From positions 1-64,000 of the forward strand of contig NZ_VCRN01000018.1 of NCBI RefSeq assembly GCF_009849585.1: 64,000 bases of DNA, in the 5' to 3' direction. Each line of letters starts with the position of its first letter. The stretch's first letter is position 1. A model generated the notes under the pieces. That model had not been told where the DNA came from. It made no database searches and saw only the letters and a program-made list of their open reading frames with translations. The DNA is from Bacillus sp. ZZV12-4809. GTDB lineage: Bacteria; Bacillota; Bacilli; Bacillales; Cytobacillaceae. The translations under genes were made by a program, and so were the position numbers. This document shows, piece by piece, positions 1 to 7,982 of the stretch.

Positions 1-237
1 CATCGCTTTTTCCGCAAGCTCGCGGTTTGCCTTTGAAACACGGCCAACTACTTCTTCTTTATTAGAAGGATTGATGGATACAATTTTATCTTCAGTAGAG
101 ATTCTTTCTCCGCCTATTAATAGATCATAGTCCTGTCCTAAATAGCTTTCGACTGTTTTTAATCCCTGTAAGTATGCTTCGCGGTTATCTTCTTCTTTAA
201 AGTTTGTGAAAGGTTCATGTTTGTACGTCTGTACCAT
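1..237 (-). CDS. rocA: 1-pyrroline-5-carboxylate dehydrogenase, N-terminal part (cut by window edge)
   Basis: Only the first 79 codons lie in the window; the gene runs off the left edge. The ATG at 237 follows a GGAGG-type ribosome site. The start ([13 protein letters not shown]) and the stretch [19 protein letters not shown] match the N-terminus of RocA/PutC-type P5C dehydrogenases as I recall them. The enzyme oxidises glutamate semialdehyde to glutamate, the last step of arginine, ornithine and proline catabolism in the cytosol. A sigma-54 promoter and two RocR-type sites lie upstream, and a RocR-like activator is divergent. The B. subtilis logic of RocR with SigL driving roc genes therefore seems conserved. 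The catalytic part cannot be seen. Confidence 0.9.
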   Translation of the reverse strand, partial: MVQTYKHEPFTNFKEEDNREAYLQGLKTVESYLGQDYDLLIGGERISTEDKIVSINPSNKEEVVGRVSKANRELAEKAM

Positions 238-284
238 GAAGTCATCCTCCTTTTGTCTTTTCATATTCATCCGCTCATATATAA

Positions 285-300
285 TGCAAGAACTGTGCCA
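285..300 (-). promoter_or_regulatory. Sigma-54 (-24/-12) promoter of rocA
   Basis: The minus strand reads TGGCACAGTTCTTGCA. This equals the sigma-54 consensus, with the GG and GC doublets 10 bp apart (GG at 299-298, GC at 287-286). It lies about 50 bp upstream of the rocA start. SigL-dependent transcription is expected and needs an AAA+ activator, which is encoded next door. Confidence 0.9.
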
Positions 301-340
301 ATATAAAAAAGCTGATAAATCACTATTTAATAAGCTTTAA

Positions 341-355
341 GCAAAATATTTTTGC
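341..355. promoter_or_regulatory. RocR-type upstream activating site 1
   Basis: Perfect inverted repeat GCAAAA-TAT-TTTTGC, about 45 bp upstream of the -24 element of rocA. It resembles the A/T-centred TGCAAAA...TTTTGCA sites bound by RocR in B. subtilis. The assignment rests on form and position. Confidence 0.75.
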
Positions 356-371
356 AGTTTTTCTGTTATTA

Positions 372-390
372 GTGCAAATTAATGTTGCAC
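372..390. promoter_or_regulatory. RocR-type upstream activating site 2
   Basis: Inverted repeat GTGCAA-N7-TTGCAC, centred 33 bp from site 1 (about three helical turns). A TATACT at 406-411 sits just beyond it on the side of the regulator gene, so this site may also let the activator repress its own promoter (inference). Confidence 0.7.
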
Positions 391-443
391 CCATTAGGTT
401 TAGTATATACTATTGAATAAAATGCCGAATGAAGGAGATTACA

Positions 444-1865
444 ATGAATCACAGGGAAATCGAACAGCTTCAATTAAAAAACAAGATCTTTCAGCGGATA
501 TTAAATGAAATCGATGTAGGTGTCCATGTAGTGAATGAGGAAGGAAGAACCACATTTTACAACAAAAAAATGGCCCAGATTGAAGGCATGGATTATGAAG
601 ATGTATTGGATAAAAATCTGCTGGATGTATTTTCTTTCAACCAGGACGAATATAGCACCTTACTTCAGGCGCTCAAGAATGGCAGCAGCATTAAAAATGC
701 CAAACAAACCTACTTTAACAATATAGGGCAGGAAATTACCACAATAAATAATACATTTCCGATTATTGAAGATGGTGAACAGATTGGCGCCATGGAAATC
801 GCCCGTGATGTGACCAAGCTTGAAAAGCTGATCAGAGAAAATATGAATAAACGCGGAGACACCCGTTATACCTTTGATAGCATTATCGGTTCAAGCGACG
901 AAATCCATGAAGTAATTGAAGCAAGCAAAAGAGCAACCCGGACGAGTTCCTCAGTCCTGATAATCGGGGAGACCGGTACAGGAAAAGAGCTTTTTGCCCA
1001 AAGCATCCATAATGGCAGCAGCCGTTCTTCGAAGCCATTCATCTCTCAAAATTGCGCAGCACTTCCGGACAGTCTGATAGAGGGTCTTTTATTTGGCACA
1101 AAGAAAGGGGCATTTACAGGCTCGATTGAAAGGCCGGGATTATTTGAGCAGGCAAATGGCGGGACATTACTGCTGGATGAGATCAACTCACTTAATCCAT
1201 CCCTTCAGGCAAAGCTTTTGAGAGTTTTGCAGGAAAGAACGGTCCGCCGGGTAGGAGATACAAAAGACCGGGCAGTGGATGTCAGAATCATAGCAACCAT
1301 AAATGAAGACCCGATTGATGCTATTTCAGAAGGCAGGATGCGGAAAGATTTGTACTACAGGCTGAGTGTTGTGTCCCTCTTTATTCCGCCTCTCCGGGAT
1401 AGAAGAAAGGATATCCGGGATCTTGCACAGTTTTTCATAGAAAAATATAATCAGCTTTTTGGGATGAATGTAGCGGAAATTGAAGAGGAAGTAATGAGTA
1501 AATTCGAGCAATACGACTGGCCGGGGAATGTACGAGAACTGGAGCATATTATCGAAGGAGCCATGAATCTGATTGATCAGGAAGAAGCCATCAGCTATGT
1601 GCATTTGCCTCTTCATTTCCGGAATAAGCCTCAATTCAAGGACCAGCAGAAGGATGCCGGCCCTTTGGAGGATTTGATGATTCAGAAAAACAAGCCTGAT
1701 AAAACACTGGAACAATATATGCAGGAAGCTGAGAAATACTATTTAAAGAAAGTTCTTAAACACCATGGCAATAATATAACCCAAGCCGCAAAATCACTTG
1801 GCATGAGCCGGCAAAATCTGCAGTATCGGCTGAGGAAATACGAATTCAGGAAAGAAAACAGCTGA
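444..1865 (+). CDS. rocR: RocR-like sigma-54-dependent transcriptional activator
   Basis: A bacterial enhancer-binding protein of 473 residues. An N-terminal PAS-like sensor (about 15-115) is followed by an AAA+ domain: Walker A GETGTGKE near 175, the sigma-54 contact loop GAFTGS near 223 (Ser in place of the usual final Ala), and Walker B LLLDEIN near 243. A Fis-type helix-turn-helix ends the protein (NNITQAAKSLGMSRQNLQYR). I chose ATG 444 because AAGGAG at 432-437 is correctly spaced for it; an in-frame ATG at 429 lies upstream of that site. Divergent from rocA with two candidate binding sites between them, so it most likely activates arginine and proline breakdown. A BkdR- or AcoR-like specificity cannot be excluded from sequence alone. 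Confidence 0.85.
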   Translation: MNHREIEQLQLKNKIFQRILNEIDVGVHVVNEEGRTTFYNKKMAQIEGMDYEDVLDKNLLDVFSFNQDEYSTLLQALKNGSSIKNAKQTYFNNIGQEITTINNTFPIIEDGEQIGAMEIARDVTKLEKLIRENMNKRGDTRYTFDSIIGSSDEIHEVIEASKRATRTSSSVLIIGETGTGKELFAQSIHNGSSRSSKPFISQNCAALPDSLIEGLLFGTKKGAFTGSIERPGLFEQANGGTLLLDEINSLNPSLQAKLLRVLQERTVRRVGDTKDRAVDVRIIATINEDPIDAISEGRMRKDLYYRLSVVSLFIPPLRDRRKDIRDLAQFFIEKYNQLFGMNVAEIEEEVMSKFEQYDWPGNVRELEHIIEGAMNLIDQEEAISYVHLPLHFRNKPQFKDQQKDAGPLEDLMIQKNKPDKTLEQYMQEAEKYYLKKVLKHHGNNITQAAKSLGMSRQNLQYRLRKYEFRKENS

Positions 1866-1905
1866 CTGATTCGAGATAAAAGATCTGTTGAAAATCGGAT
1901 AAAAA

Positions 1906-1937
1906 ACAAATAAGCTCCCGGCTGGGAGCTTATTTGT
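1906..1937. terminator. Bidirectional terminator between rocR and globin gene
   Basis: A 14-bp perfect stem (ACAAATAAGCTCCC with its complement) and a 4-base loop. A-rich and T-rich flanks serve both converging genes. The stem includes the globin stop codon. Confidence 0.85.
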
Positions 1938-2295
1938 ATAGAATATCATCACGCAGCGCTGCAACACGTGTCAAAGCTTCATCTATATCCCTCTCACTCA
2001 CTCCAAAATGCGCCAGTGCATCATGCAGATGCTTGGCAATTGCATCAAAGTGTTCGGGCTGCAGATTCATGCCCTCATGAGCTTTAGCCATAGAGTTTCC
2101 TGTATATTGATTAGGCCCCCCCAAAGCATAGCTGATGAACTTGGATTGATGGCGCTTCTGCTTTACCATATCGGTATGCTCGAAAAACTGATTAACAGTC
2201 TGATCCTTCAATACCAATTCCTCGTAAAAATAATCGACAACCTTTTCAATAGATTCTCCGCCGCCAACTTTTTCATAAAGAGTCTGCTCTGCCAT
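1930..2295 (-). CDS. Truncated haemoglobin
   Basis: A 121-residue globin of the 2-on-2 (truncated) class. It shows LYEKVGGGESIEKVVDYFYEEL at the start, HxxK near KQKRHQSKF, ALGGPNQYTG, and the helix-F segment MAKAHEGMNLQPEHFD with the probable proximal His. It would bind haem and O2 or NO in the cytosol, with a role in NO detoxification or oxygen handling. The start is ATG 2295 behind AAAGGAGAG; an earlier in-frame ATG at 2316 lies before that site. It is a single gene closed by the terminator shared with rocR. Groups I and II are not separated with certainty. Confidence 0.85.
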   Translation of the reverse strand: MAEQTLYEKVGGGESIEKVVDYFYEELVLKDQTVNQFFEHTDMVKQKRHQSKFISYALGGPNQYTGNSMAKAHEGMNLQPEHFDAIAKHLHDALAHFGVSERDIDEALTRVAALRDDILYK

Positions 2296-2400
2296 ATTTA
2301 TCTCTCCTTTCAACAAGCTTATTCTTTTCTAACAGAAAGTTCCTATTCAAAAATCACAATTCGAATCAATTTACTTTACCCTATTATTTTTTTCAAAAAA

Positions 2401-2426
2401 CAAAAAGACTCCGAGGGTACGGAGCC
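2401..2426 (-). terminator. Terminator of NhaC-family gene
   Basis: Stem GGCTCCG/CGGAGTC (one G-T pair) with a 6-base loop, followed on the minus strand by TTTTTG, a few bases after the stop codon. Confidence 0.7.
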
Positions 2427-2432
2427 TGAAAT

Positions 2433-3869
2433 TTAAGAAACCAGTTGATCTTCTTCATCTTTTTCAATTATTTCTTTTCGTTCCTGTTCACTCATGAATG
2501 TAATTTTGTAGCCAATCATCGCAAAGATAATAGCCAGGATCGGCACAGTGAAATTTAAAATCGCGTATGGTGCATATTCAAATGGATGAACGGACAGTGT
2601 TGACATGATAAACACCGCACATGTATTCCATGGAACAAAAACGGACGTGACGGTACCTCCATCTTCAAGTGCCCGTGAAAGATTTTTAGATTGCAGATTT
2701 TTATCCTTAAATGCCTGTGAGTACATTCTGCCCGGCAGCAGAATAGAAATATACTGCTCTGCAGCTGCTATATTTGTAAAAAAGGCAGACAGTACGGTAG
2801 TTGCAACTAAGCTTCTTGCTGAACGGGCCAATTTCAGTATCTGTTCAACTATGGCTTTTAACATGCCTGTCTGCTCCATAACTCCTCCAAAGGCCATCGC
2901 TACAATTGTAAGGGACACGGTGTACATCATATCGTCAATGCCGCCTCTATTGAAAAGCTCGTCCACCATTGTGTTGCCTGATTCAATTGAGAACCCGCCT
3001 TGAAGAGTGTTGACGGCATCACCCACAGCACCGCCCTGAACAAAAATATGGCATAGCCAGCCAAGGAAAATACCCACCGCAAGCGCAGGCAATGCAGGCA
3101 CCTTTTTAGCCACTAACCCTATAACTATTACTGGTACCAGTAATAGCCAAGGAGAGATGACGAAGTTCTCTGATAAAACATTCATGACACCAGTAATTTT
3201 ATCACTATTCAAATCGTCTCCGCCAAATTGCCTTCCCAAAAACCAATAAGCAATAATAGCAACGGCCAGCGCCGGAAGGGTTGTGTAGAACATATGTCTT
3301 ATATGCTCAAAAAGATCCGTGCCTGTGATTCCCGCAGCTAGATTAGTCGTGTCGGACAGCGGTGACATTTTATCCCCGAAATAGGCGCCTGAGATGATAG
3401 CTCCCGCCACCATTGGAGCAGGGATGCCCATGCTGATTCCAATTCCCATTCCTGCGACGCCAATCGTTCCCATTGTAGACCATGAGCTTCCGATTGCTAG
3501 AGTAACAATGGCACAGATAATACAAATTGAGACTAAAAACATGGATGGCGTCATAAGCTTTAATCCATAAAAGACCATGGTCGCTACAATTCCGCCGCCA
3601 ATCCAGGATCCAATCGTCAAGCCCACCATTATAATAATTAAAATAGCCGGAAGCGCCAGCTTAATTCCTTTATAAAAACCTTCCTCAATATCATTCCACT
3701 TATAATTAAAACGCCAGGCAATGATAGCGGATACAATCGTTCCGGCAATCAATGGCACATGAGGGCTTCCCTCAAACTTAACAATCGTCACAATCATTGC
3801 AGCAATCATTACCAGCAGCGGCAGCACTGCAAACCAGAAGGGAATTTTCTTTCCTGTTGTTTCTTTCAT
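2433..3869 (-). CDS. nhaC: NhaC-family Na+/H+ antiporter or amino-acid antiporter
   Basis: A 478-residue, strongly hydrophobic protein with about 11-12 membrane segments. It has the NhaC hallmarks GSSWSTMGTIGVAGMGIG and GAYFGDKMSPLSDTTNLA. The start ATG 3869 has a strong AGAGGAGG site. NhaC members exchange Na+ for H+, but the family also contains carriers for malate-lactate and for amino acids. The upstream region carries a sigma-54-type promoter and an inverted repeat like the RocR sites by rocA. This hints that the substrate may belong to arginine, ornithine or proline catabolism (inference). It is not in an operon. The family call is firm; the substrate is open. Confidence 0.85.
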   Translation of the reverse strand: MKETTGKKIPFWFAVLPLLVMIAAMIVTIVKFEGSPHVPLIAGTIVSAIIAWRFNYKWNDIEEGFYKGIKLALPAILIIIMVGLTIGSWIGGGIVATMVFYGLKLMTPSMFLVSICIICAIVTLAIGSSWSTMGTIGVAGMGIGISMGIPAPMVAGAIISGAYFGDKMSPLSDTTNLAAGITGTDLFEHIRHMFYTTLPALAVAIIAYWFLGRQFGGDDLNSDKITGVMNVLSENFVISPWLLLVPVIVIGLVAKKVPALPALAVGIFLGWLCHIFVQGGAVGDAVNTLQGGFSIESGNTMVDELFNRGGIDDMMYTVSLTIVAMAFGGVMEQTGMLKAIVEQILKLARSARSLVATTVLSAFFTNIAAAEQYISILLPGRMYSQAFKDKNLQSKNLSRALEDGGTVTSVFVPWNTCAVFIMSTLSVHPFEYAPYAILNFTVPILAIIFAMIGYKITFMSEQERKEIIEKDEEDQLVS

Positions 3870-3912
3870 AATTTTCCTCCTCTTAAAGTTACACGTCTGT
3901 TGGTTTAACTAT

Positions 3913-3928
3913 TGCAAGATTAATGCCA
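3913..3928 (-). promoter_or_regulatory. Sigma-54-like promoter upstream of nhaC-family gene
   Basis: The minus strand reads TGGCATTAATCTTGCA. GG (3927-3926) and GC (3915-3914) are exactly 10 bp apart, and only one core base differs from TGGCAC-N5-TTGCA. It lies about 45 bp upstream of the start codon, as at rocA. Confidence 0.7.
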
Positions 3929-4047
3929 AGATATAAAATTGAGACATTTTTCAGACTATTTACCCTAAAACAATTTAATTTCTAGCCGTTTTATGTAGGT
4001 TAGCATGCAAAATAAATTTTCGAGCGCCCGCTCATTTTGCACAAAGA

Positions 4048-4062
4048 GCAAATATCTTTTGC
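4048..4062. promoter_or_regulatory. RocR-like inverted repeat (putative enhancer site)
   Basis: GCAAA-TATCT-TTTGC, about 120 bp upstream of the -24 element of the nhaC-family gene. It has the same size and arms as the site at 341-355 (GCAAAATATTTTTGC), so the same activator may bind. Confidence 0.5.
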
Positions 4063-4080
4063 ACCTATAATAAAAATAAA

Positions 4081-4104
4081 AAACCGGGCATCAAAACCCG
4101 GCTT
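4081..4104 (-). terminator. Terminator of yugI
   Basis: On the minus strand an AAGCCGGG/CCCGGTTT stem with an 8-base loop is followed by a T-run, directly after the yugI stop. Confidence 0.75.
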
Positions 4105-4113
4105 TCATTTTTA

Positions 4114-4512
4114 TTACTTCTTAATAAGATCTTCGCGCTGTGACTGGTCAATCCACTCTTGAAGCTTATCCTTAAGTGTATTGAATCCCTGTGCAGACTC
4201 GTCTTCCATTTTGATTGGAGCTGCCTGGCGCTTGCGAGGCTTTCTTGCTTTTGCCTCTGCTTGTGGCGCTTCTTCTGTTGCACGGATTGATAAACCGATT
4301 TTTCCTGCTGCTTCGTCAACAGAAAGTACCTTAACTTTTACTTCATCTCCCACTTTAAGATGCTCATTAATATCTTTTACGAAACCATGAGTCACTTCGG
4401 AAATATGAACTAATCCCTGTGTATTCTCATCTAATGCCACGAACGCACCATATGGCTGAATACCCGTTACCTTTCCTGTAATAACACTGCCTACTTCGAT
4501 TTTCTCAGACAT
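4114..4512 (-). CDS. yugI: General stress protein 13, S1 RNA-binding domain (YugI)
   Basis: A 132-residue protein. An N-terminal S1 fold (about 5-75: VGSVITGKVTGIQPYGAFVAL, GLVHISEV, VGDEVKVKVL) is followed by a basic linker rich in Lys and Arg and a conserved tail (GFNTLKDKLQEWIDQSQREDLIKK). It matches recalled YugI over its whole length. YugI binds RNA or ribosomes and is stress-induced in B. subtilis. ATG 4512 is used with GGAGTG upstream; an in-frame ATG 24 bases earlier has no ribosome site. It stands alone with its own terminator. Confidence 0.9.
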   Translation of the reverse strand: MSEKIEVGSVITGKVTGIQPYGAFVALDENTQGLVHISEVTHGFVKDINEHLKVGDEVKVKVLSVDEAAGKIGLSIRATEEAPQAEAKARKPRKRQAAPIKMEDESAQGFNTLKDKLQEWIDQSQREDLIKK

Positions 4513-4773
4513 GAAAACACTCCTATTTAAATTCAAATTTTATCTTTTATACGCAATAAAAAATTATATCACAACTTGATAAAAATATCAAATACCTCAG
4601 ACATTTTAACTCCAAATGAATAACCGACAGTCATTCATTATAATAAAACAATCTGCAAACAATATGTAGACATTCTTTTGTTTGTTAACTAAATGTTCAT
4701 GAAGTACAGCTAGGTTCTTGAGTTCACCATGATAAAATTTAAATAGAAAAAACTGTTAGTGGGAGTGATGGAC

Positions 4774-5142
4774 ATGTCAAATATTGGCCCTAACATTAAA
4801 GCTTGCCGCGAACGTGCAAATATGACCCAGCAGCAGCTCGCATTAAAGGTGAGAGTAGGAACGGGAACGATTGCAAAATACGAAAATGGGGATCAGATAC
4901 CTGATACACAGACAGTATTAAAGATCTCAACAGCCCTGGATATTCCAGCATCCGAATTGCTTGAACAGGAACTGCATAAAGGCCAGTCCGGAATTGATTT
5001 TGAAATTGAACAGCTTGTGCGTGAAATTGGCACAAAAAAAGCAAAGCTCATTTTGCGGAAAGCTAAGGAATTCAGTGAGGAAGATTTCCTCCGTGTCATG
5101 CAGATGCTTTATGAAATTAAATATGATCAAAAAGTTTTATAA
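4774..5142 (+). CDS. XRE-family DNA-binding regulator
   Basis: A 122-residue protein. The N-terminal Cro/C1 helix-turn-helix (about 4-60) has the motif MTQQQLALKVRVGTGTIAKYENG. The rest is helical and charged, with no recognisable ligand domain. A GGGAG at 4761-4765 is correctly placed for ATG 4774; the upstream in-frame GTG and ATG lie in or too near that site. Its target is unknown. It is monocistronic with a strong terminator. B. subtilis has no gene I recognise at this place between yugI and alaT. Confidence 0.8.
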   Translation: MSNIGPNIKACRERANMTQQQLALKVRVGTGTIAKYENGDQIPDTQTVLKISTALDIPASELLEQELHKGQSGIDFEIEQLVREIGTKKAKLILRKAKEFSEEDFLRVMQMLYEIKYDQKVL

Positions 5143-5155
5143 AAGGAAGTATATA

Positions 5156-5212
5156 AAAAGGGAATACTGGTTAGCCTTGAAGTATAAGGCTTTCTAGTAT
5201 TCCCCCCTTTTT
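5156..5212. terminator. Long two-tier terminator hairpin
   Basis: Outer stem GGGAATACT/AGTATTCCC (5160-5168 with 5196-5204) encloses an inner AGCCTT/AAGGCT stem. It is flanked by an A-run and by CCTTTTT, so it can act after the XRE gene and, in reverse, near the alaT end. Confidence 0.75.
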
Positions 5213-5245
5213 GAAGTTGACAATCTGTTGTGGATTGTCCTTTTT

Positions 5246-6421
5246 TTATGCCTTCTGATTTTGAATTAAGAAATGGCTAATTTTCTTGATTGCTTCCTGC
5301 AGAAGTTCCATGGAAGTGGCATAAGAGCAGCGTACATGGCCTTCCCCGCTTTCTCCAAAAATATTTCCTGGCACTACCGCTACCTTTTCCTCCAGCAGCA
5401 GCTTTTCTGCAAATGCTTCAGAAGAAAGCCCGGTACTTTCAATAGATGGGAAAGCATAAAAGGCTCCCCCCGGCATATGGCATGTTAATCCAAGTTCATT
5501 TAGAGACTGAACAAAATAATTCCGACGGCGCTTATAGCTCTTTTTCATACCCTCGACATCTGATCTGCCTGTCTTCAAGGCTTCAAGTGCAGCAAACTGT
5601 GCCATCGTAGGCGCACACATCATCGCATACTGGTGAATTTTCAGCATAGCCTGCGAGATCTCCTCAGGAGCGCAGACAAACCCCAATCTCCAGCCTGTCA
5701 TTGCAAACCCCTTTGAGAATCCGGAAATTAAAATTGTTCTTTTCTTCATCTCTTTGATGGCGGCAAAACTCGTATACTCGCCATCATAAGCAAGCTCCGC
5801 ATATATCTCATCAGAAAGAACCAGCAAATCGTATTTTTCAGCTATTTGGGCGATTGCGTTCAGTTCATCACCGCTTAACATGGTTCCAGTTGGATTATTG
5901 GGGGAACAAAGTATAATGGCTTTTGTCCGGCGGGTTATTGCCTTTTCCAGCTGCTCAGGCAGAATCTTAAACCCATTCTCCTTTAAAGTCTGAACCTGGA
6001 CAGGCACACCTCCCGCAAGAGTAACCAAGGGAACATAGGAAACAAAGCTGGGTTCAACCACTATGACTTCATCCCCCGGATCAAGTATGGCCCTTAGAGA
6101 AATATCCAATGCCTGGCTCGCTCCCACCGTAACGATTATTTCACTTTGGGGAGAATAAGAAACTCCGAAGCTTTTCAGCATATAGCCTGCAATTTCCTCA
6201 CGCAGCTCCATTAGACCGGCATTAGCCGTATAAGAGGTATATCCCTGCTCAAGAGAGAGGATAGCTGCTTCACGCACTGACCAGGGTGTGATGAAATCAG
6301 GTTCTCCTACCCCAAGGGAAATGACTCCTTCCATTCCTGCTGCAAGGTCGAAAAAGCGGCGAATCCCGGAAGGCTTAAGCTCTTTTACCGTTTGGGATAA
6401 ATAAGGCTTCATTCCATTCAT
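5246..6421 (-). CDS. alaT: Alanine transaminase, PLP-dependent class I/II aminotransferase (AlaT)
   Basis: A 391-residue fold-type I enzyme: GVGEPDF near 37, NNPTGT near 176, the PLP lysine in SGFSKGFAMTGWRLG (about Lys237), and a C-terminal arginine region HVRCSYA. By synteny and sequence it is YugH, which B. subtilis work identified as the main alanine transaminase AlaT, making alanine from pyruvate and glutamate. Its ATG (6421) shares one base with the alaR stop (TAATG), so translation is probably coupled. An in-frame ATG at 6412 is possible. The weak ribosome site fits coupling. Confidence 0.88.
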   Translation of the reverse strand: MNGMKPYLSQTVKELKPSGIRRFFDLAAGMEGVISLGVGEPDFITPWSVREAAILSLEQGYTSYTANAGLMELREEIAGYMLKSFGVSYSPQSEIIVTVGASQALDISLRAILDPGDEVIVVEPSFVSYVPLVTLAGGVPVQVQTLKENGFKILPEQLEKAITRRTKAIILCSPNNPTGTMLSGDELNAIAQIAEKYDLLVLSDEIYAELAYDGEYTSFAAIKEMKKRTILISGFSKGFAMTGWRLGFVCAPEEISQAMLKIHQYAMMCAPTMAQFAALEALKTGRSDVEGMKKSYKRRRNYFVQSLNELGLTCHMPGGAFYAFPSIESTGLSSEAFAEKLLLEEKVAVVPGNIFGESGEGHVRCSYATSMELLQEAIKKISHFLIQNQKA

Positions 6422-6924
6422 TACGGTGACACCACAATTCGTTTGTCATCTTCATTTTGTTCGAAAATTGTGCCGTCATGCTTATATTTTTTGAGAATAA
6501 AATGTGTCGTTGTCGACAAGACCGAATCGAGAGTCGACAGCTTTTCCGATACAAATCGGGCAACCTCATTCATGGAACGGCCTTCAATGATAACAGAAAG
6601 ATCATATGCGCCGGACATTAGATAGACAGATCTCACCTCTTTAAAACGGTAAATTCTCTGAGCAACTTCATCGAATCCTACCCCGCGCTTTGGAGCGACC
6701 TTCACATCAATCATAGCTGTTACTCCCTCATGGCCATCCACCTTTGACCAGTCAATAACAGAATTAAAACGCACCAGCACTTTCATTTCCTCAAGCTTAT
6801 CTAAAATGGTTTCCGTCTCCGCCACGCTTAGTTGAGCCATTTTCGCTATGTCTTCCACAGGAATTCGCGCACTGTTATTTTCTAAAATTTCCAGAACTTC
6901 GATTTGCTTTTCATTTAATTTCAC
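6421..6924 (-). CDS. alaR: Lrp/AsnC-family regulator AlaR
   Basis: A 167-residue Lrp-type protein. The N-terminal winged helix (about 3-55, LEILENNSARIPVEDIAKMAQLS) is followed by an AsnC/RAM ligand domain (about 70-150, YLMSGAYDLSVIIEGRSM). It starts at GTG 6924 with GGGAG nine bases upstream. It is the YugG/AlaR orthologue and co-transcribed with alaT through a one-base overlap. It is expected to control alaRT in response to an amino acid, probably alanine. Two ATGTGTCA repeats 40 bp apart in front of the gene are candidate binding sites. Confidence 0.88.
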   Translation of the reverse strand: MKLNEKQIEVLEILENNSARIPVEDIAKMAQLSVAETETILDKLEEMKVLVRFNSVIDWSKVDGHEGVTAMIDVKVAPKRGVGFDEVAQRIYRFKEVRSVYLMSGAYDLSVIIEGRSMNEVARFVSEKLSTLDSVLSTTTHFILKKYKHDGTIFEQNEDDKRIVVSP

Positions 6925-6971
6925 TACTTGTCGCTCCCATCCTTTAGTGATTTACTCTATAAAATAGTTAC

Positions 6972-6977
6972 ATTATA
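6972..6977 (-). promoter_or_regulatory. -10 element of alaRT
   Basis: TATAAT on the minus strand, about 50 bp before the alaR GTG. No good -35 lies 16-18 bp upstream, consistent with an activator-dependent promoter (inference). Confidence 0.5.
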
Positions 6978-6997
6978 GCAAAAACTTCGAAAAATAA

Positions 6998-7050
6998 ATG
7001 TGTCACTTTCATTATTTATTAATTTCTTTAAAATCATATGTGTCAAGTTT
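6998..7050. repeat. Two direct repeats ATGTGTCA, 40 bp apart (putative AlaR sites)
   Basis: ATGTGTCACTTT at 6998 and ATGTGTCAAGTTT at 7038 are the same element on the same strand, exactly 40 bp apart (about four helical turns). They lie between divergent alaR and yugF. Phased sites are typical for Lrp-family proteins. Confidence 0.45.
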
Positions 7051-7100
7051 AAGATTAAGGGGAAAATACTGTGAAACTGAGTCTAGGAGGGGGATGGCCC

Positions 7101-7943
7101 TTGGAACAAGCGACATTTTCAGGAATAGAGCCCATTAACGGAACGGATGTTTATTATGAATACTATAAACATGAGTCCTCAAGGAATACACTGGTTCTGC
7201 TGCACGGTTTTCTGTCATCCACCTTTAGCTTCCGCAGGCTGATTCCTCTGCTGCAAACAGAATTCAATGTGGTATCGATGGATTTGCCGCCCTTCGGGAA
7301 AAGCGGGAAATCCAAGCAATTCGTCTATTCATATAAAAACCTGGCTGATACGGTTATCCGCTTATCAGAAAAGCTGGGCTTTGAAAAAGTCACATTAATA
7401 GGGCATTCCATGGGGGGACAAATTGTTTTAAATGTTGCACATTCCAAGCCTGACCTGGTTGATCAGGCGGTACTGCTGTGCAGCTCAGGATATATGAAAC
7501 GAATGAAGCCGCATATCATTTTTTCAAGCTACATACCATTCTTTCATCTATATGTGAAATTATATCTGCAGCGCTCAGGGGTAAAACAAAATCTAAAAAA
7601 TGTTGTCTATGATCATTCCATGATTGATGATGAAATGCTCTATGGCTATTTGTCGCCATTTCTGGAAGACGATATTTTCCTGGCTTTAACCAGGATGATT
7701 CGCGACAGGGAGGGCGATATGCCTGCCTCCGCATTGAAGAAAATTGAAACACCGTGTCTTCTAATATGGGGAGAACATGACCGGGTCGTTCCGCTTCATA
7801 TCGGAAAACGGCTGAATAATGACCTGAAGAATTCCAGGCTGGTAGTTTTAAAAGAAACCGGTCATCTCGTGCCGGAAGAGCGGCCGGAAGATGTCCTTAA
7901 GCATATTAGGAGTTTTATTAATTCTGTCCAGGTCCGCAGATAA
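7101..7943 (+). CDS. yugF: Alpha/beta hydrolase YugF
   Basis: A 280-residue alpha/beta-hydrolase fold with the oxyanion strand LVLLHGFLSS, nucleophile elbow GHSMGG, acid in WGEHDRVVP and catalytic His in ETGHLVPEE, so the Ser-Asp-His triad is complete. The best start is TTG 7101, 7 bases after AGGAGGGGG. An in-frame GTG at 7071 lies upstream of that site, and the ATG at 7093 is out of frame. Position next to alaRT and yugE matches B. subtilis yugF. The substrate is unknown; esterase or lipase activity is likely. No signal peptide is seen. Confidence 0.85.
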   Translation: MEQATFSGIEPINGTDVYYEYYKHESSRNTLVLLHGFLSSTFSFRRLIPLLQTEFNVVSMDLPPFGKSGKSKQFVYSYKNLADTVIRLSEKLGFEKVTLIGHSMGGQIVLNVAHSKPDLVDQAVLLCSSGYMKRMKPHIIFSSYIPFFHLYVKLYLQRSGVKQNLKNVVYDHSMIDDEMLYGYLSPFLEDDIFLALTRMIRDREGDMPASALKKIETPCLLIWGEHDRVVPLHIGKRLNNDLKNSRLVVLKETGHLVPEERPEDVLKHIRSFINSVQVRR

Positions 7944-7978
7944 AAATGGCAGCCCCTGGAAGGAGAGCTGCCACTTTT
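7943..7978. terminator. Bidirectional terminator yugF/yugE
   Basis: Stem AAAATGGCAGC/GCTGCCACTTTT with A- and T-runs on the two sides, between convergent genes. Confidence 0.75.
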
Positions 7979-7982
7979 CACT

